Shown here piece after piece: positions 52,478 to 61,599 of a stretch of DNA of 64,000 nucleotides. The translations under genes were made by a program, and so were the position numbers. Under the pieces are notes generated by a model. That model was not told the origin of the DNA, ran no database searches, and worked only from the letters and a program-made list of their open reading frames with translations. The stretch is from Flavobacterium hercynium (GTDB lineage Bacteria; Bacteroidota; Bacteroidia; Flavobacteriales; Flavobacteriaceae), in assembly GCF_002217285.1 (NCBI RefSeq), contig NZ_MUGW01000034.1:1-64000 (forward strand). The letters run 5' to 3'. How positions within the stretch are numbered: position 1 is the first letter of the stretch; each line of letters begins with the position of its first letter.

Positions 52478-52569
52478 TGTCAGTTCTAATGTCTGACCGT
52501 CAAAAATTATCTGACAACATGACATTTAAAAAACCTGACACTTGTGGCATAGCAGTACTTAACATGTCA
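52478..52569. promoter_or_regulatory. Cluster of CTGACA/TGTCAG motifs upstream of dnaK
   Basis: TGACA or TGTCA cores occur at 52478-52483, 52511-52516, 52520-52524, 52535-52540 and 52565-52569, with CTGACC at 52493-52498. They lie just upstream of the sigma-54-like promoter, where an activator would bind. Confidence 0.45.
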
Positions 52570-52707
52570 TTATTAGCGTTTAGTAACGTCATTTTATACG
52601 ACAGTTCAAGGAAAAACAACGCATTAATACTTTAATGTCTTTCAAAATTTTCAAGTAATGCATGAAATATATACATTAGCATATTCCTAAAATTCAATCA
52701 ATATAAG

Positions 52708-53994
52708 ATGGAAAATTACAGCATCATTATTTTTATTCTTACCATCGTTATTGGTCTTTCTGCCTTTGCCGATAAAATAAAACTGCCTTACCCTATTTTA
52801 TTGGTTATTGTAGGAGTTGCAATTGGATTTATTCCCACAATGACTGAAATTCAAATTAATCCCGAGATTATATTTTTGATATTTCTTCCTCCTTTATTAT
52901 ATGATGCTTCATTTAATATTTCGCCAAAAGATTTCAAAACGAATCTTAATACTATCAGTACTCTGGCAATAACATTAGTTTTTCTTACTACTTTTTGGAT
53001 TGCCGTAGTTGCTCATTATCTAATTCCAAATATAACCTGGCCTTTGGCATTTGTACTTGGCGCAATTCTTTCTGCAACCGATGCTGTGGCAGCCGTAAGC
53101 ATTACCAAAGGACTCGGAATACCACATAAAACCATTACAATCCTCGAAGGAGAAAGTTTAATCAATGATGCTTCAGCATTAGTTGCCTATCGTTTTGCTG
53201 TCGCTGCTGTAATGGGTTCTGCTTTTGTAATCTGGAAAGCAACACTTGAATTTCTATTATTACTGGGCGGTGGATTTTTGGTAGGTTTTGTTATGGCAAA
53301 AATATTAAGCGTCATATTAAATAAAGTACATAAAAACACCAATGTTACCATAAGTTTTATGCTGCTAATGCCTTTCGTTACCTATTTAGTTGCAGAGCAT
53401 TTGCATGTTTCAGGAGTAATTGCAGTTGTCATTTCGGGATTGGCAATTGCTCGTTTCAGTAAAAAAATATTCCCTGAGAACTTAAAAAACAGTTCCCGAA
53501 GTTTGTGGGACATTATCATCTTTTTACTAAACGGATTAATCTTTATCCTAATCGGACTTAATTTCAGATATATTTTAAAAGACATTGATAACGATATGAT
53601 TTTACCTTATATAGGTTATGCTTTTATTATCACAATTGTAGCTTTGCTAATTAGAATGGTTAGAATTTTTCTTCAGAAAATAAATCTTCAAAAAGCTTTT
53701 CAAAGAAACGAAAAACGAAAAAGAAAAGTAAGCGAACATGCGCTACTTGATTTCAACAACAGTATTATTCTTAGCTGGTCAGGGATGCGAGGAATTGTTT
53801 CTCTTGCCATCGCTATTGGTTTACCCAAAGAATTGCAAGACGGAACCCCGTTTCCGGAGCGAACAGTTATTATTTTTATCTCCGTTGCTGTTGTATTAAT
53901 AACGCTTATTGGACAGGGACTTACTTTGCCACTAATTGTCAAAAAACTAAACGCAAAAAAAGAAGCAGATTCCAATTCTAAATCAAGCATTTAA
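52708..53994 (+). CDS. Na+/H+ antiporter (CPA1/NhaP type)
   Basis: A 428-aa inner-membrane antiporter with about 12 hydrophobic helices. The ion-binding motif is FVLGAILSATDAVAAVSI, with the Asp expected in the transport site, followed by LEGESLINDASALVAY (the CPA1 ND motif). A late SWSGMRGIVSLAIAIGLP segment is also conserved. It expels Na+ (or K+) in exchange for protons. The C-terminus is a short charged tail, shorter than in NhaP proteins with regulatory domains. Confidence 0.92.
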   Translation: MENYSIIIFILTIVIGLSAFADKIKLPYPILLVIVGVAIGFIPTMTEIQINPEIIFLIFLPPLLYDASFNISPKDFKTNLNTISTLAITLVFLTTFWIAVVAHYLIPNITWPLAFVLGAILSATDAVAAVSITKGLGIPHKTITILEGESLINDASALVAYRFAVAAVMGSAFVIWKATLEFLLLLGGGFLVGFVMAKILSVILNKVHKNTNVTISFMLLMPFVTYLVAEHLHVSGVIAVVISGLAIARFSKKIFPENLKNSSRSLWDIIIFLLNGLIFILIGLNFRYILKDIDNDMILPYIGYAFIITIVALLIRMVRIFLQKINLQKAFQRNEKRKRKVSEHALLDFNNSIILSWSGMRGIVSLAIAIGLPKELQDGTPFPERTVIIFISVAVVLITLIGQGLTLPLIVKKLNAKKEADSNSKSSI

Positions 53995-54111
53995 CTTCTT
54001 AATTAATTTAAAAAATAAATACTGATCTAAAAAACGTTAACAACTGTACTATTTTTCTATACTTTTACGCAACCAAAAACCAAATTTTTAACTAAAACCA
54101 AAACCAACTTA

Positions 54112-54786
54112 ATGAATGATAATTTAAAATATGCTACTAAACTATTTGGCAGCGCTACATTCAGTTTTCTTAAAATAAACATTCTGGGACAATTAGTACT
54201 GGGTCTTCTCTCACTAATTTCTATACTTACAATTGTTTTTCAACTATCCGGACAAAGCGGTGGCGGACCAGCACATGCAGGTGGTGGCGCAGGTATCCTG
54301 TTTTTGTTTATGATTAGACCAATTGGCTTTCCGGTAGTATTTCTGGCTATGTTAATTATTCCTTTTGCGTTATTTTCTCTTGGAAATAAATACATTCTAT
54401 CCAAAACCATCAATAAATTATTATCTGATAAAGGCGAAACTATACTCTTCCCTATTATCGACAAGGTTCTTAATAAACTAAAATCGAAACAGCCAGATTT
54501 ATTAAAACAAGGAACAGATAAAACAAAGCTAAAACTAAAAGTAATTCAGGAAATCAGAGATACGAACGACAACAAATGGTTGAAAAAAATCATTATTTAC
54601 GGCTTTGAAAAAGTAAGTCTTGACGATGTTGATTTTACAGATAAAAACGTAAGCTTTACCGACATTATCAAAAACAAAATGATTACCGGATTAAAAAATG
54701 TCACAGAACCAAGCAGAAACTTTTTCTGGATTATGCTCGGAATTCAAATCACGATTTTAGTTCTGATTAGTACCAAAATTATTTAA
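54112..54786 (+). CDS. Hypothetical membrane protein
   Basis: A 224-aa protein with hydrophobic helices at about 25-45, 60-80 and 75-98 and a final one at ~203-222, around a charged cytoplasmic-looking middle. A glycine-rich stretch (GGGPAHAGGGAG) lies in the first loop. No family is recognised. It is followed 29 bases later by another small membrane protein and these may be cotranscribed. Confidence 0.6.
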   Translation: MNDNLKYATKLFGSATFSFLKINILGQLVLGLLSLISILTIVFQLSGQSGGGPAHAGGGAGILFLFMIRPIGFPVVFLAMLIIPFALFSLGNKYILSKTINKLLSDKGETILFPIIDKVLNKLKSKQPDLLKQGTDKTKLKLKVIQEIRDTNDNKWLKKIIIYGFEKVSLDDVDFTDKNVSFTDIIKNKMITGLKNVTEPSRNFFWIMLGIQITILVLISTKII

Positions 54787-54815
54787 ATACCACCAAATAA
54801 TAAAACCTACAAAAC

Positions 54816-55283
54816 ATGAATACTGAATTAGAAAGCAGCTTTGATGATTTTGATAAAGCTCCGGTGATCCGACGAAAACTTCTTCCTTGGTGGATCAAAA
54901 TCTTTTGTTGGCTTTTTATGATTTTGTCGCTTTGTGCTCTTGGTGCCGTAATTACAAATCTATTCATGCCTAATGTAAATGTATCTCTGTACGGCTTTTC
55001 CAGCGACACTGCATTTTCAGGCATAGGAATGTTCATTATTATTACTATGCTAATAAAAGGATTTGCTGCTTATTCACTTTGGTTTGAAAAAGACAATGCT
55101 ATAGTAGTTGGCAAAATAGATGCCATTTATGGTATCATTATTTGTTTATTCTCCATGTTTGTGCTTCCTTTTATTGCAGAAGACAATCGTTTTCAATTAC
55201 GTATTGAGATCATACTTCTGATCCTTTTCAATTGGAAACTAAACAAAATAGAATATGAATGGGATAATCTGGAAAGCATTTAA
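54816..55283 (+). CDS. Hypothetical four-helix membrane protein
   Basis: A 155-aa protein with an acidic N-terminus (residues 1-17) and four hydrophobic helices (~25-48, ~66-85, ~97-117, ~125-140). Not recognised. Probably in one transcript with the preceding gene. Confidence 0.6.
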   Translation: MNTELESSFDDFDKAPVIRRKLLPWWIKIFCWLFMILSLCALGAVITNLFMPNVNVSLYGFSSDTAFSGIGMFIIITMLIKGFAAYSLWFEKDNAIVVGKIDAIYGIIICLFSMFVLPFIAEDNRFQLRIEIILLILFNWKLNKIEYEWDNLESI

Positions 55284-55406
55284 GAAAACAGTCCAAAAAG
55301 AAAATAGCGACCTGACTAGTTCCTAAAATTATAGGATTTCGTACCTTTAGAAAGTGATACTTTTTAAATCTCCTTTTTGAGATTTTCTCATTCAAACTAA
55401 AACCTT

Positions 55407-56264
55407 ATGTTCGATTTTGCAAATGATTTTAAGATAGGTGTTATCATTGCCATTATTGCTGTGACTACCATCTTTTTAGGAGCTGTTACAGACAAGGTAC
55501 TCCGTTATTTCTTATATCGTAAACTAAATGATAAAGGATATGATGCAACAGGTTTTAAGTTCTTAAAACACTTGATCATCACCGTAATTTACATTCTGGG
55601 ATTTGCTTTTGCTTTAATTCAAATTCCTGAGTTCAAAATTATCGGACATTCTTTTTTAGCCGGAGCCGGTGTTATTTCTTTAGTAGCGGGACTAGCCTCA
55701 CAACAAGCTTTAAGCAATATCGTAAGCGGAATTTTCCTTGTCATTTTCAAACCTTTCCGTATCAACGATAAAATCACCATCAATAATTTTGTAGGCATAG
55801 TCGAAGACATCAACTTAAGACAAGTTGTCCTTAAAGATGCTGAAAACAATCGAATTATAATTCCAAACTCCGTTATCAGCAATCAGATTATTGTCAATAC
55901 CAACATGCATGACACGAAATGCTGCAAAGTCATAGAAATTGGTATTGGTTACGAATCCAATATCGAAGAGGCATTAGCGATCATGCAGGAAGAAATTGCA
56001 AAACATCCTTTGTTTATTGACAACCGAACAGCTGAAAACAAAGAACAAAATACTCCTTTGGTTGTGGCTCGGGTTGTGGCTCTTGCCGATTCCAGCGTAA
56101 CATTAAAAGCCTGGGCTTGGGCAAAAAACTCTACAGACGGATTTGTACTCTATTGTGATTTATTACAAAGTATCAAAAAACGTTTTGACTTAGCAAACAT
56201 CGATATTCCTTATCCACAAAGAGTTGTAACGCTAAAAAATAGCGAAACCAACATTTTAAAATAA
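55407..56264 (+). CDS. Mechanosensitive ion channel (MscS family)
   Basis: A 285-aa inner-membrane channel opening under membrane tension. Three N-terminal helices lead to the pore-lining region (FLAGAGVISLVAGLASQQALSNIVSG), which has the small-residue Ala/Gly pattern of MscS TM3. The beta domain starts at FKPFRINDKITINNFVGIVEDI and the C-terminal alpha/beta domain follows. The size is close to E. coli MscS (286 aa). Confidence 0.94.
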   Translation: MFDFANDFKIGVIIAIIAVTTIFLGAVTDKVLRYFLYRKLNDKGYDATGFKFLKHLIITVIYILGFAFALIQIPEFKIIGHSFLAGAGVISLVAGLASQQALSNIVSGIFLVIFKPFRINDKITINNFVGIVEDINLRQVVLKDAENNRIIIPNSVISNQIIVNTNMHDTKCCKVIEIGIGYESNIEEALAIMQEEIAKHPLFIDNRTAENKEQNTPLVVARVVALADSSVTLKAWAWAKNSTDGFVLYCDLLQSIKKRFDLANIDIPYPQRVVTLKNSETNILK

Positions 56265-56272
56265 TTCTCTAT

Positions 56273-57115
56273 ATGGCATCCTCTGAAATTGTTCCCATAG
56301 ACACGTTACATCTTTTTTCTATTCTGGACGAATTATTAATAGAACTTTTAAATTCTTTAACTGATGAAGAATGGAATGCTCAGACTGTTGCAAAAAAATG
56401 GACGGTTAAAGACATTGCCTCTCACCTGCTTGACGGAAATCTAAGAGGTTTATCGATCTCACGAGATCATTATTTTGGAGAAAAGCCAGAAAACATAAAC
56501 TCTTACAACGATTTAGTTGCTTTTTTAAATCAGCTCAACATGTCATGGACTACAGCAACAAAGCGGTTAAGTCCTGTAGTTTTGACTGAACTATTAGCTA
56601 TTACCGGCAAACAGTATTCTGAACATTTACAATCTTTAAATCCATTTGAAAATGCTATTTTTTCAGTTGCCTGGGCGGGACAGGAAACCTCTTTAAACTG
56701 GTTTCACATTGCACGTGAATACACTGAGAAATTTCTGCACCAGCAACAAATTAGAAACGCTGTTGGCAAGCAGGCACTTTTTACAAAAGAATTATTTTAT
56801 CCGTTCATCAACATCTTTATGCAGGCACTTCCGTATGCTTACAGAAATGTAGCCGCAAAAAATGGCACCCTAGTAACGCTTATTGTCAATACCGAAATTG
56901 GTGGTCAGTGGAGCATCATTAAAAAAGAAAATGAATGGGAGTTTATCGAATCCTTTGACAACAAAGCAGCTGCAACTCTAAAAATTGATCCAAATGATGC
57001 CTGGTTGCTATTTTCAAAAGGAATTAGACCTTCTGAAGCTAAAGAAAAAGTAGAAATTACAGGAGACAGACAGTTGGGCGAAGTTGCTTTAAATATTATC
57101 GCTGTCATGGCGTAA
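56273..57115 (+). CDS. DinB/maleylpyruvate-isomerase N-terminal-type protein
   Basis: A 280-aa cytoplasmic protein. Residues ~10-165 form a four-helix DinB-like bundle of the mycothiol-dependent isomerase N-terminal type (KWTVKDIASHLLDG, with the metal-binding His, and a later WFHIAREYTEKFLHQQQI). The C-terminal ~100 residues look like an SCP2-like sterol-carrier domain, as is common for this family. This phylum lacks mycothiol, so the thiol cofactor and reaction are unknown. It starts 8 bases after the MscS stop. Confidence 0.75.
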   Translation: MASSEIVPIDTLHLFSILDELLIELLNSLTDEEWNAQTVAKKWTVKDIASHLLDGNLRGLSISRDHYFGEKPENINSYNDLVAFLNQLNMSWTTATKRLSPVVLTELLAITGKQYSEHLQSLNPFENAIFSVAWAGQETSLNWFHIAREYTEKFLHQQQIRNAVGKQALFTKELFYPFINIFMQALPYAYRNVAAKNGTLVTLIVNTEIGGQWSIIKKENEWEFIESFDNKAAATLKIDPNDAWLLFSKGIRPSEAKEKVEITGDRQLGEVALNIIAVMA

Positions 57116-57257
57116 TTGGAAACCGATAATTTCTGATAACTTTAAGACTATATTTTTTGAATTTAAAATCGTTAACTTTAATTTTAAGTACACGAAATTC
57201 GAAGACTATGCTTGAATTTCTAAACCACAACAAACATTAACCTTAAAAACCAACAAT

Positions 57258-57647
57258 ATGTTTACGATAGAACAAATAAAAGAAGCACATGCCAAAGTGC
57301 AAACCGGTGCTGATTTTCCAAATTATATACAAGACCTTATTATTTTAGGCGTAAAAGGATACGATACCTTTATAAATGACGGACATGTCGAATATTATGG
57401 TGTCAATAATTACGTGGTAACTTCTGATGAAAAATATGATGTAATCACAGTAGCGCCTACCGCAAACAAAGAACGCTTTATTGAGTTTCTGGTACAGCAT
57501 CAGGAAGGACAAACCGACTATCTGACCTTTTGTAATCAGGCAGCACAATGTGGTATCGCCAAATGGAGAGTTGATATTATCGAAATGACCTGTACTTATC
57601 TTGATCAGGAAGAACACGAAATATTGATTGAGAAAATTCCTGATTAA
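57258..57647 (+). CDS. DUF1398 family protein
   Basis: A 129-aa protein of the DUF1398 (YbcV-like, sometimes labelled phage-envelope) family, identified by FTIEQIKEAHAKVQTGADFPNYIQDL at the start and CGIAKWRVDIIEMTCTYLD near the end. Function unknown; nothing phage-like is nearby. It is followed 22 bases later by the sulfurtransferase gene. Confidence 0.78.
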   Translation: MFTIEQIKEAHAKVQTGADFPNYIQDLIILGVKGYDTFINDGHVEYYGVNNYVVTSDEKYDVITVAPTANKERFIEFLVQHQEGQTDYLTFCNQAAQCGIAKWRVDIIEMTCTYLDQEEHEILIEKIPD

Positions 57648-57669
57648 AAATTCTAAAATCTAATTTTAA

Positions 57670-58527
57670 ATGTCACAAACTATATCTCCTCTATTGCATC
57701 CAGATGAATTAGTAAAACTGCAGCATAATCCTGACGTTGTACTAATCGATGCCAGAGCGGGTGCAAATGCCGAAGAAAACTACAAAAAACAGCATCTTAA
57801 AGGCGCACGTTATGTCAATTTAAATCAGGATTTAGCAACAGTCGCAGATGATCCTGCAAACGGAGGCAGACATCCGCTTCCGTCATTTAAAAAGTTTACA
57901 GCTGTACTTTCTAATTTAGGGATTTCACCAACAAGTCATGTCATAGTTTACGATGACAAAAATGGTTCTAATGCAGCAGCCCGATTTTGGTGGATGCTTA
58001 GAGCAATTGGACACGAAAAAATTCAGGTTTTAAACGGCGGTTTGCAAGCAGCATTACAAATAGATTACCCTATATCTTCAGGAACAGAAAATTTTGAAGT
58101 AACAGCTCCTTATCCCATTTCAGAATGGAAATTAGCTCAGGCAACTATAGACGAAGTCGAAATCGCACGAAACAGCTCTAAAAGCATTGTTATTGACGTC
58201 AGAGACAAAAACAGGTTCGACGGACTTACAGAACCTCTCGATTTAATTGCAGGACATATTCCGGGCGCAATAAACATTCCGTTTAGCGAAAATCTGGATC
58301 AAAATGGATTCTATAAAACACACGAAGTTTTAGCCGAAAAATACAAACCGTTTTTCAACAATCACAAACCAGAAAACAGTATTGTGCATTGCGGATCAGG
58401 AGTAACGGCATGTCACACGCTGTTAGCGTTAGATTACGCTGGAATACCAATTCCAAAACTCTACGTAGGATCCTGGAGCGAATGGTCAAGAAACGATCGC
58501 GAACTGTTTACCATTGACACAAAATAA
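57670..58527 (+). CDS. 3-mercaptopyruvate-type sulfurtransferase (two rhodanese domains)
   Basis: A 285-aa protein with an inactive N-terminal rhodanese domain (~10-125) and an active C-terminal one (~155-280). The catalytic Cys lies in HCGSGVTACH; the CGSGVTA loop is that of 3-mercaptopyruvate sulfurtransferases (SseA type), not the CRKGVT of thiosulfate enzymes. It moves sulfane sulfur to cyanide or thiol acceptors. It lies 16 bases upstream of the ABC ATPase. Confidence 0.92.
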   Translation: MSQTISPLLHPDELVKLQHNPDVVLIDARAGANAEENYKKQHLKGARYVNLNQDLATVADDPANGGRHPLPSFKKFTAVLSNLGISPTSHVIVYDDKNGSNAAARFWWMLRAIGHEKIQVLNGGLQAALQIDYPISSGTENFEVTAPYPISEWKLAQATIDEVEIARNSSKSIVIDVRDKNRFDGLTEPLDLIAGHIPGAINIPFSENLDQNGFYKTHEVLAEKYKPFFNNHKPENSIVHCGSGVTACHTLLALDYAGIPIPKLYVGSWSEWSRNDRELFTIDTK

Positions 58528-58543
58528 TTTATAAGCCATACAA

Positions 58544-59776
58544 ATGCAGCATTGGGATATCCTTTTATCAAATCAGGTAAATAAAAAAGCCTTTATTGAA
58601 ACCATACTTAACAGCCAAGCAACAGGAGAATTAGCTATTTTTAACAGCAAAAAAGGCATTCTGTTCTCTGATATTGCCATCGAAAAATTTATCGAAAAAG
58701 AATACCAATACGATGTCATAGAAGCTTCACCGGATTCACACAGGCAATTGCGAACTTTCTCTTCCGGGGAACGCAAAAAAGAATTTCTGAAATACTGCAT
58801 CAATCAAAATCCGGATTTTATCATTTTCGATAATCCGTTTGATCATTTAGATCAAGCTTCGAGAGTTATTCTGGCAGATTCTTTAAAAAACTTAGCCGAT
58901 AATGTTGCCATTATTCAATTGCTAAATCGTTTTGCAGATGTACTTGAATTTGTACCCAATAAAGTACAGATCAAAGACAATACTTTTGAATTGCATCCGA
59001 TCACAAAAACCGAAAATCATTTCAAAACCCTTACCACAGCTTCGATACCAAAAGCTATAGAACCTCCGCATACCTTTCCTGAAAGTGTTTTAATAAAAAT
59101 GGAAAACGTCTCGGTAAGTTATGACGATCGCAAGATAACAGATAATATTTCGTGGACGATAAAACAAGGTGAATTCTGGCAGCTTATTGGTCCCAATGGT
59201 GCAGGAAAAAGCACACTTCTTTCTCTAATCACAGGTGATAACCCGAAAGGTTTTGGACAGAATTTGTTTTTATTTGGTAGAAAAAAAGGCAGTGGCGAAA
59301 GCGTTTGGGATATCAAAAAGCAAATCGGAATTTTCACTACTTCCATGACCGACCTTTTTCAGAAAGGGCACACCTTAGAACAAATGATCCTGTCCGGTTT
59401 CTTCGATTCGATCGGACTTTACAATGAACCAACTAATCTGCAAAAACAAATTGTAGCACAGTGGCTCGAGGTCATCGAAATGAGTACTCTTGCTAAAAAA
59501 CGTTTCATTGATCTTTCTATAGGACAACAACGTGTTGCTTTGATCGTTCGTGCAGTCTTAAAACACCCGCCTTTACTAATTCTCGACGAACCCGTAGAAG
59601 GTCTTGACGATGAGAATGTCGATTTGGTAATTCAGCTTATCAATACCATCAAACAAGAAACCAATGTGACTATTTTGTACGTATCACATCGTATAGAAGC
59701 TGGGCTTGCTCCTACTTCTGTTTTTGAACTTGTGCCTAGTCCAACAGGATCGATTGGGAAAATTCATAATATTTAA
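58544..59776 (+). CDS. ModF-like tandem ABC ATPase with a degenerate first module
   Basis: A 410-aa soluble protein resembling ModF. The second ABC module (~185-405) is complete: Walker A GPNGAGKST, signature LSIGQQR, Walker B LLILDEPVEGLDD, then an SHR switch His. The first module (~1-175) retains a signature (FSSGERKK) and Walker B (FIIFDNPFDHLD) but has no Walker A, and the protein is about 80 aa shorter than E. coli ModF (490 aa). It has no membrane part and no molybdate genes nearby, so the role is unclear. Confidence 0.82.
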   Translation: MQHWDILLSNQVNKKAFIETILNSQATGELAIFNSKKGILFSDIAIEKFIEKEYQYDVIEASPDSHRQLRTFSSGERKKEFLKYCINQNPDFIIFDNPFDHLDQASRVILADSLKNLADNVAIIQLLNRFADVLEFVPNKVQIKDNTFELHPITKTENHFKTLTTASIPKAIEPPHTFPESVLIKMENVSVSYDDRKITDNISWTIKQGEFWQLIGPNGAGKSTLLSLITGDNPKGFGQNLFLFGRKKGSGESVWDIKKQIGIFTTSMTDLFQKGHTLEQMILSGFFDSIGLYNEPTNLQKQIVAQWLEVIEMSTLAKKRFIDLSIGQQRVALIVRAVLKHPPLLILDEPVEGLDDENVDLVIQLINTIKQETNVTILYVSHRIEAGLAPTSVFELVPSPTGSIGKIHNI

Positions 59777-59872
59777 GGATTGAAAAATTGAAAGGATGAA
59801 AAAATTAAAGATTGCGTAGTAATCCAACAACTATCAACCAAAAACCATCAACCAGGAACTCATCAAAACAAA

Positions 59873-60484
59873 ATGAAAAACATCATCATAATAGCAATTT
59901 CAATCCTGTTCGCTTCATGTGCAGGTAGTATTGCAACCACAGAAAAAGAATATCATATAAATAAAACTGTTGCATTAAAATCAGAATGGAAATCCAATCC
60001 TAAAGAATGGCGATTAGAAAATGATACTTTAACAGGATCCGGAGGACCAATGCATTGGGCAGTTATAGAATCTAAAAAGAAATTACCCAAAAACTACGAG
60101 ATTGATTTTAAAGTAAATATAACCCGAGAATCCCTTTTCGAAGTAATGTTAAATATCGACAAAGAAAACTACATTAGAACTTATCTCTATAATATCGACC
60201 AGAACATCGTGATTGGAAAAGGAGTTTACAAAAAAGGAAGCGATGAATACGAAAAACGTGGCGGGCCAACTTTGTTTAAAAAACCAATGAAGTTAGAAAA
60301 CAACCAATGGTATGCTGTAAAAATCAGAGTGGCGAACAATCAACTGTTTTTTTCAGTCAATAACGAGACATTTTTAGAATGTTCTATCGAAAAAAGCAAG
60401 CTAAGCCAACAAGGAAAACTAGGTTTCTTAACCAATGGCGAAGCAAAAATAACTGATTTAAAGATTCAAAAATTGAAGGATTAA
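59873..60484 (+). CDS. DUF1080-like (concanavalin-fold) lipoprotein
   Basis: A 203-aa envelope lipoprotein (lipobox LFASC, C16). The mature part looks like a single jelly-roll of the 3-keto-disaccharide hydrolase (DUF1080)/laminin-G type: WRLENDTLTGSG at the start, YEIDFKVNI in the middle and NNQWYAVKIRVANNQLFFSVN near the end. Catalytic residues cannot be assigned. It ends at a bidirectional terminator. Confidence 0.7.
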   Translation: MKNIIIIAISILFASCAGSIATTEKEYHINKTVALKSEWKSNPKEWRLENDTLTGSGGPMHWAVIESKKKLPKNYEIDFKVNITRESLFEVMLNIDKENYIRTYLYNIDQNIVIGKGVYKKGSDEYEKRGGPTLFKKPMKLENNQWYAVKIRVANNQLFFSVNNETFLECSIEKSKLSQQGKLGFLTNGEAKITDLKIQKLKD

Positions 60485-60508
60485 AAAAAGCTCCAAAAGG
60501 AGCTTTTA
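60484..60508. terminator. Bidirectional terminator between the lipoprotein gene and rluD
   Basis: AAAAGCTCC-AAAA-GGAGCTTTT is a perfect 9-bp stem. The minus strand has the longer T-run (seven), so it also ends the rluD transcript. Confidence 0.85.
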
Positions 60509-60555
60509 AATTTATTAAGACATTATCTAATTTTCTAATTAACAAAATTATCTAA

Positions 60556-61599
60556 TTAACTTTCCTCTTCTTCCATATTGTGCGTCTTTCCGTAATTACG
60601 CCACTTCTCAATACAATCCTGAAAATCTTGCGGTAATTCCGTATCAAAACGCATCATTTCGCCTGTGTTCGGATGCACAAAACCTAAGGTTTTAGCATGC
60701 AAAGCCTGACGTGGTAATGCTTTAAAACAGTTTTCGATAAACTGTTTGTATTTCGTAAAAGTGGTTCCTTTCAAAATCAAATGACCTCCGTAACGTTCAT
60801 CATTAAACAACGGATGTCCAATATGTTTCATGTGTGCACGAATCTGGTGTGTTCTACCCGTTTCTAACTTACATGAAATCAAAGTCACATAACCAAAACG
60901 CTCCAGAACTTTATAGTGCGTAATAGCAGGTTTTCCAATCTCAGGATCAGCAAAAACAGCCATTTGCATGCGGTCTTTTAAATGTCTTGCAAGGTTTCCT
61001 TCAATCGTACCCGCTTCATCAGCAACATTCCCCCAAACAAGAGCAATGTATTCACGTTCTGATGTTTTAGCTTCAAATTGTTTTGCCAGATGCGTCATTG
61101 CCGCTTCCGTTTTTGCCACAACCAAAAGTCCCGAAGTATCCTTGTCAATTCTATGCACAAGACCCGGGCGTTCACTGCTGTTCATTGGCAAATTATCAAA
61201 ATGATGCGCCAATGCATTTACCAGTGTTCCCGTATAATTACCATGACCAGGATGTACCACCATTCCCGGTTCTTTGTTGATCAAAAGCAATGCTTCATCT
61301 TCATAAACAATATTCAACGGCAAATCTTCCGGAAGAATATGGTTTTCAAATGGTGGATGTGTTAGCATTACGGTAACAACATCGAAAGGTTTAACCTTAT
61401 AATTTGATTTTACAGGAATATCATTTACAAAAATATTACCCTCAGTAGCTGCGTTCTGAATCTTATTTCGGGTTGCATTCTGAATCAAATTCATTAAATA
61501 TTTGTCAATTCGCAAAAGCGCCTGACCTTTTGGTACTTCAAATCTAAAATGTTCGAATAACTCGTCTTCTAGATCTAAATTTTCATTATTATTGTTCAT
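60556..61599 (-). CDS. rluD: RluA-family 23S rRNA pseudouridine synthase (RluD-like)
   Basis: A 347-aa enzyme forming pseudouridines in 23S rRNA helix 69 or similar. An N-terminal S4 RNA-binding domain (~27-90) is followed by the catalytic domain with the Asp in PGLVHRIDKDTSGLLVVAK; GRTHQIRAHM follows. The ATG at 61599 is preferred to an upstream GTG/TTG-type extension and overlaps the PASTA gene by 11 bases, indicating coupled translation. Confidence 0.93.
   Translation of the reverse strand: MNNNNENLDLEDELFEHFRFEVPKGQALLRIDKYLMNLIQNATRNKIQNAATEGNIFVNDIPVKSNYKVKPFDVVTVMLTHPPFENHILPEDLPLNIVYEDEALLLINKEPGMVVHPGHGNYTGTLVNALAHHFDNLPMNSSERPGLVHRIDKDTSGLLVVAKTEAAMTHLAKQFEAKTSEREYIALVWGNVADEAGTIEGNLARHLKDRMQMAVFADPEIGKPAITHYKVLERFGYVTLISCKLETGRTHQIRAHMKHIGHPLFNDERYGGHLILKGTTFTKYKQFIENCFKALPRQALHAKTLGFVHPNTGEMMRFDTELPQDFQDCIEKWRNYGKTHNMEEEES

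Larger units (their letters stand above)
52391..52707. other. 317-base divergent region between dnaK and the antiporter gene
   Basis: No gene is supported (an apparent 61-codon ORF here is not convincing). It contains the sigma-54-like promoter (52442-52458, minus) and the TGACA motif cluster (52478-52569). Confidence 0.65.

Noticed and set aside
52450..52635. 61-aa ORF between dnaK and the antiporter gene
   Set aside because: It coincides with the regulatory motif cluster, and its composition does not look coding.
57258..57647. Prophage remnant (DUF1398 sometimes labelled phage envelope protein)
   Set aside because: No other phage genes lie near it and the neighbours are ordinary metabolic genes.
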